NCBI GenBank assembly: GCA_001586965.3
Contig: LUCW03001795.1
Span: 72,501-100,688 of the forward strand
Source of the DNA: Sphaeroforma sirkka
Lineage: Eukaryota; Opisthokonta; Ichthyosporea; Ichthyophonida
DNA: 28,188 nt
Direction: 5' to 3'
Position 1 is the stretch's first letter, and each line of letters starts with the position of its first letter. Shown piece by piece: positions 1-28,188 of the stretch. The notes beneath the pieces are model-generated. The model was not told the origin of the DNA and searched no databases. It saw only the letters and a program-made list of their open reading frames with translations. Both the position numbers and the translations under genes were made by a program.

Positions 1-26
1 GCTCGTGTGTCTGCCTATTCTTTCTG

Positions 27-32
27 TTTATT
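27..32 (-). terminator. Candidate polyadenylation signal of DET1
   Basis: AATAAA on the minus strand, about 98 bases past the DET1 stop codon. The position suits a short 3' UTR. There is no transcript evidence. Confidence 0.5.
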
Positions 33-129
33 AGCGATCGTGGTACGTTAAATGTACTATTGTTACTCTATTCGTGTCCAGCCACCTACAATTTGACCAA
101 TACGGCTTACGCATTTTGCATAGCTGTCC

Positions 130-12852
<12,723 letters not shown>

Positions 12853-13440
12853 TATAGTTTCACTACCCTGCTATTGACTTCAGTGTACGTGCGGAGTTGA
12901 GAATTGACACAGTCGAAGAAGTACCCCTGATGGGCGTATAGGCCATCCTGGCGCTGTACCTTGTGGATTATTGGTGGATGCTGCGGATGATACGGGTAAG
13001 GACAGAACTGACATAAGATAAAAGTTATCAGAATTTGCTTGTCAGACTCTTAGGTATGCAATTGTACTTTTTGATATCAATAAGTATACAATGCATTCTC
13101 CCATATAACGACTGGAACGGAGGAGCAGCAACCCAATAGGATCTTCTCACAACGTCATACAATATACGAAGCGGTTGCGTTGTGCTGACCGAATATGAAA
13201 CTTAATACTTTATACAGGCCGCATCAATGGAATGCGGGTAGTATTTGCTCACACACACTGCGCATGCGTTCAGTCCACTGGTAATAATAGAAGCTCGGAT
13301 TAGCTACGACAACCATAAATACGATAAAACTCAAGTCATTCCTCATCTTCACACGAAGTTATGATCCACATTTCTGCAGATTCAATTACAATGCGAATAA
13401 TAAGTATTCACTGTGAACAGCGTACAAGAACGTACAAGAA
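12853..13440. other. DET1 upstream region, no clear core promoter
   Basis: It should contain the DET1 promoter and 5' UTR. I see no TATA box, no repeat and no coding signal. Confidence 0.5.
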
Positions 13441-13445
13441 CGTAC

Positions 13446-13446
13446 A

Positions 13447-13477
<31 letters not shown>

Positions 13478-13544
13478 TATATATATGTATTTGTATATAT
13501 ATATATATATATAAATATAAATATACATACATTTACATATAAAT

Positions 13545-13594
<50 letters not shown>

Positions 13595-13768
13595 TTATAT
13601 ACATATATGCACATATATATACATATAAATATATATATATAAATACATTTATATATATATCTACATATAATAGATAAATACATATATATATATACATATA
13701 TATATATATAGATAAACAATCTAAATATACATTTATATATACACATATATATATATAATCATACATGA

Positions 13769-13813
<45 letters not shown>

Positions 13814-13947
13814 TTCTGTGTGCGTGTGCGTGTATTTGTGTATGTATATATGTATAGGTATATACTATATATATACATATATATAAATAATATACATACA
13901 TATTTACGTACACACACACACATATTTATATATATACATAGATACAT

Positions 13948-14006
<59 letters not shown>

Positions 14007-14152
14007 ATATATATGTATATGTGCGTATATTCATATGTATATGTTTATGTTTATGCATACGTATATATGTATATATATATATATATATATATGAATACAC
14101 ACACCCACACATATATATATATATATACATATATATATGTATATATATTATA
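13446..14152. repeat. 700-base TA/CA microsatellite field between DET1 and the FUSC-like gene
   Basis: Interrupted TA, TATG and CA tracts without long unique sequence. Tyr/Ile/His-rich open frames on both strands are products of the repeat. Confidence 0.95.
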
Positions 14153-14204
14153 TACGCGCTGATCGTCGCATTACAATAGCAACTTGGAAAATACATAATA
14201 ATCA

Positions 14205-14870
14205 AACGGTGCCACAAACATATTTCAATTATAAACTATATTTACGGTTCTGCATACATGTAGACTTTCGTGTAAGTTCACAATATGTACTTACTGGTCA
14301 AACATTGCCACAAACATATTCTGCTTATATCACTAATCTCTGTTGTTGTGTATATTGCAGCCTTTCTTGTGCATGATGCCTTTCGTGTGAATCCTCTACA
14401 CGTACATAATGATCATATAGTGCGCCGTCGTATTCTACTATATCGTTGTGTTTACTATGACTTAAGTGTGGATTCGCTTTATATAATCAGTGAACAGGAA
14501 GTATCACAAACATATTTCAATTACAACAGTTGTTCCTACTTTTGTGGATCCTGTAGCCTTTCGTGTGGTTACTCAATATGCTCTTACTGATAAAACGATG
14601 CCAATAACATGTTATACCCATGACTGCTATATTTAGTGATGTTTATACGGTAGTCGTGCGGGTCCATAATGCAAACTTGATGATCAAACGATTCCACTAA
14701 TGTGTACTACGTGTATACAATACCCCTGTTGTTGTGTACTGCAGTCTTTTGTGTGGATTCACAATATGTACTCAATAATCACTGCCTTATTTTACCTCTA
14801 TCAACTATAACAGTTGCCCCTATTGTCGGGGTCTATTTATGCTGTAGACTTTCATGTGGATTCGAAATTT
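14205..14870. repeat. Degenerate tandem array, unit about 96 bases
   Basis: Recurrent blocks such as CACAAACATATTTCAATTA (14214, 14310, 14506, with weaker forms near 14600, 14694 and 14783), CTTTCGTGTGGATTC and CAATATGTACT are spaced about 94-98 bases apart. This gives seven or so diverged copies. No open frame is shared between units. Confidence 0.75.
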
Positions 14871-14899
14871 GTAACTCATCATCATTCACGCCGAAAAAA

Positions 14900-16320
14900 A
14901 CAGCAAAAATCGTAGTAATGAGCTGAATACCACTTCAGGACAATTGAATCCCCAACATCAGATGCATATACAGCAAAGCGCAGTATCTAGACTCAAATAC
15001 TCGGAAAATCAGAAAGAAACGTGCAACAGTGCAGAACATTTTAATAAGACAGGTGAATCACTCTGCATCTGCAAAGCTAACTTGTCCTTAAAGCCAGGTT
15101 TACTACACAACATACCCTGTCCGCTGGTTTCACAATCGTATGTCCATAATTTATCACGACTTTAAATAGTATCTGCAGAGTAATTCGATTGTACGGCTAC
15201 TGCAGTCCAACCGTCAGCAACCCCACACAGTGACATCAGACCACCGAGAATCAACCGATTAGACCACAGTGCACGCCTACAAGACTGTGACAGGACTACG
15301 AGACAATGCTCTGTTGTGATATATTTAAGCTTAAACAACACACTAACCATTAAATATATGCCAAATCGTGAGCTGCACACCTTACAGCTTGTATGTGTTG
15401 TTGTATGAGCATCTGCCACCACACTGATATATTTAAATGCTGATACTTTCAATAGTATTCACTCATAGCCTTCTAAATCAGACATGGAGGGCAATAGCTA
15501 TGGCTATGACTTACTACTTGATGTAGCTAGTCGTATAAATGGGTATTACGTGTGGGTCTGTGCGCGCACCACAAGTGCGAAATATAAAAAATATCGAATA
15601 CATAAATACATAAATACATTTTTACAATCATACAAACTGTATATATGTATGTATATATTTTTTACTGTTTGGTTTCAGATGCAAATACTCTCTAGCCAAA
15701 TAAATACATACATACATACAATAAAATATATTTTTAAAATAAGTTGAACTCAACTCTTTGTTAACCTGATATTATTTTTGCAAAACAAAAATTATTTCAA
15801 AATTGACTGACGATTGTGATGGACAGTTTGACTGGATTCCTAATGCCGATGATGGTAAAAGTTAAAACGAAAATAGATCAGTAAAAAGGACGTTGTGCAT
15901 GTTATTATAGAGAAAGGCCGAAGACCTGGCGGCCCCAGGCCTAAGCTCAATGCGTTAACCGCCTAAACGTTTATTACATTAAAGTTCAATTTTTGTTACA
16001 TACATGGTCCTATACATTTCAGATGGGGTGCAATTTCTAGGTCCGCAAATTTGTCCTCAGTTGAGCGAGCCAAATATGACAACAGGCCGTCGGTTGGGAA
16101 TTGGGATATACGTCACCAAATCATGGCGAGCTTATGATTGGTCGACACTCTCAATATAGCTCATTTTGTGGTTTTTAGGTGCACATTCAAAGTAGTTTTT
16201 GAAATTTCGTTGGGCATATTTGAGCTACATAACCGTTTTAAAAAAGAAGTATATAGAACATGAAAAAAGGCGTTAAAGTTCAATTTGTATTCAGGACACA
16301 CATAACGTAATGAGCTTTTA
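14900..16320. other. Spacer with no supported gene
   Basis: Short open frames on both strands have no recognisable domain. There is a direct repeat TTAAAGTTCAATTT near 15978 and 16272, and a GC-richer patch at about 15910-15965. Confidence 0.6.
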
Positions 16321-16351
16321 GCACCCGGCTTCGAAGTCGGACGCAGCGGAA

Positions 16352-16379
16352 GTACTATTATATATATATATAATAGTAC
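16352..16379. repeat. 28-base perfect palindrome upstream of the FUSC-like gene
   Basis: The sequence starts GTACTATTATATAT and continues as its exact reverse complement, about 545 bases before the start codon. It could form a hairpin or cruciform, be the inverted core of a small element, or be a symmetrical protein site. Confidence 0.7.
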
Positions 16380-16857
16380 ATATGCTATTCATATGTAAAT
16401 ATGTACTAAATACTGTCCAACTGACAACTGTGAAGAGTTGGAAGACTGATGAATCGAAGAGCAAAGTAAATTGTACAACCAATGTTTTTCGTTTGATGCT
16501 GAGATAAAATTTAATTAAATGCCGAGGCGAGACTCCGCCGCGTCCATGAGAGACTCCGAGTCTCCGAGACTCCGACTCGGAACTTCGTTTCGGTTTTTGA
16601 ATTTTTCGGGAACTCGGGACTCCTTCTTGACCTTGTGTAGGCCATCGCGGAACAATGTATTTATCTTGCATATACCGTTCTCGACTACACATCTCTTTCT
16701 CTCTCTACCTGGTCTCCCTTGATGCACTTGATGCTCTTGAGTGAATGTAGAGAGTGTACAAGGGGGAGGGTATAAGGGCCCAAAATGGAGAGGGGGGGTT
16801 GAAGAGAAAAAGAAGTGCGCCTATGACCCTGTGTTTTAAAATCTTTGCAAGAAAATT

Positions 16858-16865
16858 TATAAAAG
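16858..16865 (+). promoter_or_regulatory. TATA box of the FUSC-like gene
   Basis: TATAAAAG lies 58 bases before the ATG at 16924. Transcription starting about 30 bases downstream would leave a 5' UTR of roughly 30-35 bases. It fits a perfect core TATA consensus. Assignment is by position only. Confidence 0.5.
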
Positions 16866-16923
16866 CGAAGATGTATTGTCGTCCCTACGCACAATATTGT
16901 AAAGTCAATATCCGAATATCAAA

Positions 16924-18291
16924 ATGAGCAGTAATACACTTCTGAATGAATCAGGTATGTGGAGAATACCGGTGGTGAACACAGCAGCAGTTGTTATTGT
17001 GATGTTAGCTGTACAACTATTAAATTATAATTATCAGGGCACATCATGGGTCTGTGGTGAGACACTCGCCTATTTCACTGCAATCGTTGTCATATCCGTT
17101 CCTCCAAAGACTTCGTATATAGTGCCATCGTTCAGAGGTGGTGCGATTGCTTTCGGTACGCTCTTAGGGTTTGGGACCGGGCTTTTGGCCTACCATTCCA
17201 ACATATATGTTAGCGTGGTATTGGTCCTAGCCGTTAATGCTGTGCTATTGTTCTGGCTGGAATATAGTTTCAATACGCTGGGTGGTCATAAGGCTGTACC
17301 CCTTTGCATATCACTTTTTCATGGATTGCAGCACATGGCGTATGCTCTAAACGAAGATAAGATTGAAGAAGTGCAAGATTCGTTCGCAGCAACAGTGTGT
17401 TATGTAGCTGTCGGTGTAACCATACCTGTGGCATTTTATATGCTGCTACATTTCTTCCCCGTCAATCCACCCAATTGGAAACCAAGTACGCCCACCAAAT
17501 ACTTCGATGAGGATATATCGTTACGAAAACGTGTGGCCATTCTATTGATAGAGGGTGTTACACTCACACGCCCCTCACATGCCAGCATGGGTCGTATGTT
17601 ATGGACCGCATTTCGTGGAGCGGTTGTCATCGCAGTGAGTTGCCTTCCAAATTTGATTTGCGACATTGGCGAATCTCAAAAATACACACCGTGGTTCTTC
17701 ATCGGAGCCCAATTGACCGCTCTTGCAGGCACGTACACGGATATAGGTTTCTTTGACGGTGTGGATCGATTCCTTGGGAATGTGGTAGCGGTAGTGGCCG
17801 CCTTAGTACTGAATGTTGCACTTCAAGCTGTACACAACAGCACCGCGTATATCGCTATTGTCGTGTTGTTCTACGGTTCCTACGCGTTTTCGGCATACAC
17901 AATATGGTATGGAGTGGGTGGCCCGCTGATGTGTGAATTGTCTCAGATGCTGAAAGGTCACGGGCCGTTCATGATGATGGTTTTGCTCAGTTTCGGAGCG
18001 GCGGTGGACACCTTTGATAAGCCTAATGCCACTTTCCAAGCCCCACTGTACCGCTTTTTGTTTACAAGTGCGGGGACAGTTTTTGCCACGGCAGCACATT
18101 TTATCTTTCCACGATACGTGGTGAATATTGAGAAAGCAACATGTCTTCAAGTGGCAGTTGATTTCCAGAGAATTGTGGAAAAGAGCTTCCAAGTCGACGA
18201 CAAATTTGGCATTCTGAAAAATGATCATAAAAGCCCCATGGGTGGTAGAGGGTCGTTATATACACACTCGTCTATGAATTCGGCCAAGTGA
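16924..18291 (+). CDS. Intronless polytopic membrane protein, FUSC/aromatic-acid-exporter-like
   Basis: A single open frame of 455 codons. The ATG has A at -3 (AAAATGA), and the frame ends in TGA followed by non-coding DNA. About twelve hydrophobic segments fall in two similar halves, residues 15-175 and 225-405, split by a polar loop at about 180-225. Each half contains a segment like the Arg-x-x-Gly-x-x-x-Gly helix of the FUSC/YccS family: FRGGAIAFGTLLGFGTGLLA in the first, VDRFLGNVVAVVAALVL in the second. A third related helix is YRFLFTSAGTVFATAAHFIF at about 385-405. The C-terminal 50 residues are polar and cytosolic in style. Such proteins export small aromatic or organic acids in bacteria, fungi and plants. 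The substrate here is unknown, and another multi-pass family is possible. It is the only intronless gene here. It runs away from DET1 and towards the RCC1-like gene. Confidence 0.85.
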   Translation: MSSNTLLNESGMWRIPVVNTAAVVIVMLAVQLLNYNYQGTSWVCGETLAYFTAIVVISVPPKTSYIVPSFRGGAIAFGTLLGFGTGLLAYHSNIYVSVVLVLAVNAVLLFWLEYSFNTLGGHKAVPLCISLFHGLQHMAYALNEDKIEEVQDSFAATVCYVAVGVTIPVAFYMLLHFFPVNPPNWKPSTPTKYFDEDISLRKRVAILLIEGVTLTRPSHASMGRMLWTAFRGAVVIAVSCLPNLICDIGESQKYTPWFFIGAQLTALAGTYTDIGFFDGVDRFLGNVVAVVAALVLNVALQAVHNSTAYIAIVVLFYGSYAFSAYTIWYGVGGPLMCELSQMLKGHGPFMMMVLLSFGAAVDTFDKPNATFQAPLYRFLFTSAGTVFATAAHFIFPRYVVNIEKATCLQVAVDFQRIVEKSFQVDDKFGILKNDHKSPMGGRGSLYTHSSMNSAK

Positions 18292-19079
18292 AATACCCAA
18301 ACTGACAATAAGATTGCAACCACAGTGGACTCAACCAAAGGTATTTCGGAAAGGTGAAGTAAGCGCAGGCAAGGGGTGGACTTGCGCCGCGCCCCTAAAA
18401 TCTCTCAATCGACGAAAGCCATATGCAGCACGCTGATACTCCTAATTCTGAATTCAATCCAGATCCACTTTTCTGAAAGTAGAATTTGATCACATATAGG
18501 TCTTTGATCTTAGAGATACAACCACTGAACACAGCTGTCTCATGTAGACTGTCGTACATACACAGATAAACCAAGTGCATATGGAATTGGTTCAGTAGAG
18601 ATATGTATCGAAGTCAAGGCTCTACTCAGCTCGCCTATCACTTCCTACTAGAAACGGGAAGTGTACTCCGAACCAGCAATCAAAGCGGCCTGGAGAGAAC
18701 AACTACAACAATACCTGTGCTATAGATAAAATATAAACATGCATTCGACCTACTAGTATATGACTACCCTCAAGCTTGCAAATTTTCGGCATATTAATGT
18801 TTTATCTTTAATATAGCAGCTTGTATTCTTCAACGACTGATTAACTTAAAAGGTCTACACACCTGCTTGCGCCAGTGGTCGTTTCTATCGAAGCACTACA
18901 AACTATATTATATATTTTGCCCCAGATGCATTTTTTTCCGTCAGTAGCGAACGCCGGGCCAGTGTATCCATTAATTGAGCCGTGTCATGTCAACTGCCAA
19001 CCAATGATTATCTTATATTCATAAACCATCGTATATAGTAGGTACTCAAGATATAACACTATTATCCGTATACAAAAGT
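18292..19079. other. Convergent spacer holding the 3' ends of two genes
   Basis: It lies between the stop of the FUSC-like gene (plus) and the stop of the RCC1-like gene (minus). No coding signal and no clear AATAAA on either strand. Confidence 0.6.
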
Positions 19080-28075
<8,996 letters not shown>

Positions 28076-28188
28076 CTGTGGGGTATCTGAGTGTGTGTCC
28101 AGTTCTGCGGTATGCCCAGTAACAGCAGTACAAGAAAGTTTCTCGTAATCAGACATTCGCAACAATTGCACATTACATAATGTGTACA

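Noticed and set aside
14944-15450. Short open frames on both strands in the DET1/FUSC spacer
   Set aside because: No domain, no phase-compatible neighbours and no similarity recognised.
15910-15965. tRNA-like patch with TAAGCTCAATGCGTTAACCGC
   Set aside because: It resembles a D-arm, but I could find no T-arm, anticodon arm or acceptor stem at the right spacing.

Overview
This window is nuclear DNA from an intron-rich eukaryote. All three supported genes are protein-coding. Two of them are cut by many GT-AG introns, most of 100-1,500 bases. The spacers and introns are full of TA and CA microsatellites and of longer tandem repeats. There are no operons or bacterial-style signals. The mix (DET1, an RCC1-type propeller, many long introns) would suit a unicellular relative of animals such as an ichthyosporean, but the sequence alone does not fix the lineage.

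Layout. (1) Bases 130-12852, minus strand: a complete 13-exon gene that I reconstructed by matching splice phases. Its 1,056-residue product is a DET1 homologue, the COP1/DDB1/CUL4 ubiquitin-ligase adaptor. It carries a long N-terminal extension and two large low-complexity insertions. (2) Bases 12853-16923: a divergent spacer with a 700-base TA/CA microsatellite field, a degenerate array of about 96-base units, and a short promoter with a TATA box. (3) Bases 16924-18291, plus strand: an intronless 455-residue polytopic membrane protein that resembles FUSC/aromatic-acid-exporter-type transporters. (4) Bases 18292-19079: a convergent spacer. (5) Bases 19080 to about 28075, minus strand: at least 13 exons of an RCC1-repeat protein. 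All seven propeller blades and the stop codon are inside the window; the 5' end probably lies beyond the right edge.

The most striking pattern is that several introns begin or end in tandem repeats whose unit includes the splice site and the adjoining exon bases. I see this at six exon boundaries in the two intron-rich genes. DET1 intron 9 contains three decayed copies of the start of exon 10 and one decayed copy of the end of exon 9. RCC1-gene exon B is preceded by three further copies of its own 5' end plus acceptor (about 95-base units). Exons G and H are followed by copies of their own donor regions. This looks like local tandem duplication acting on exon-intron junctions, with possible consequences for intron growth, intron gain or alternative splicing.

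The three genes have no obvious functional link. Exon coordinates come from reading frame, splice consensus, phase agreement and (for DET1) remembered family similarity. No alignment or transcript evidence was available.
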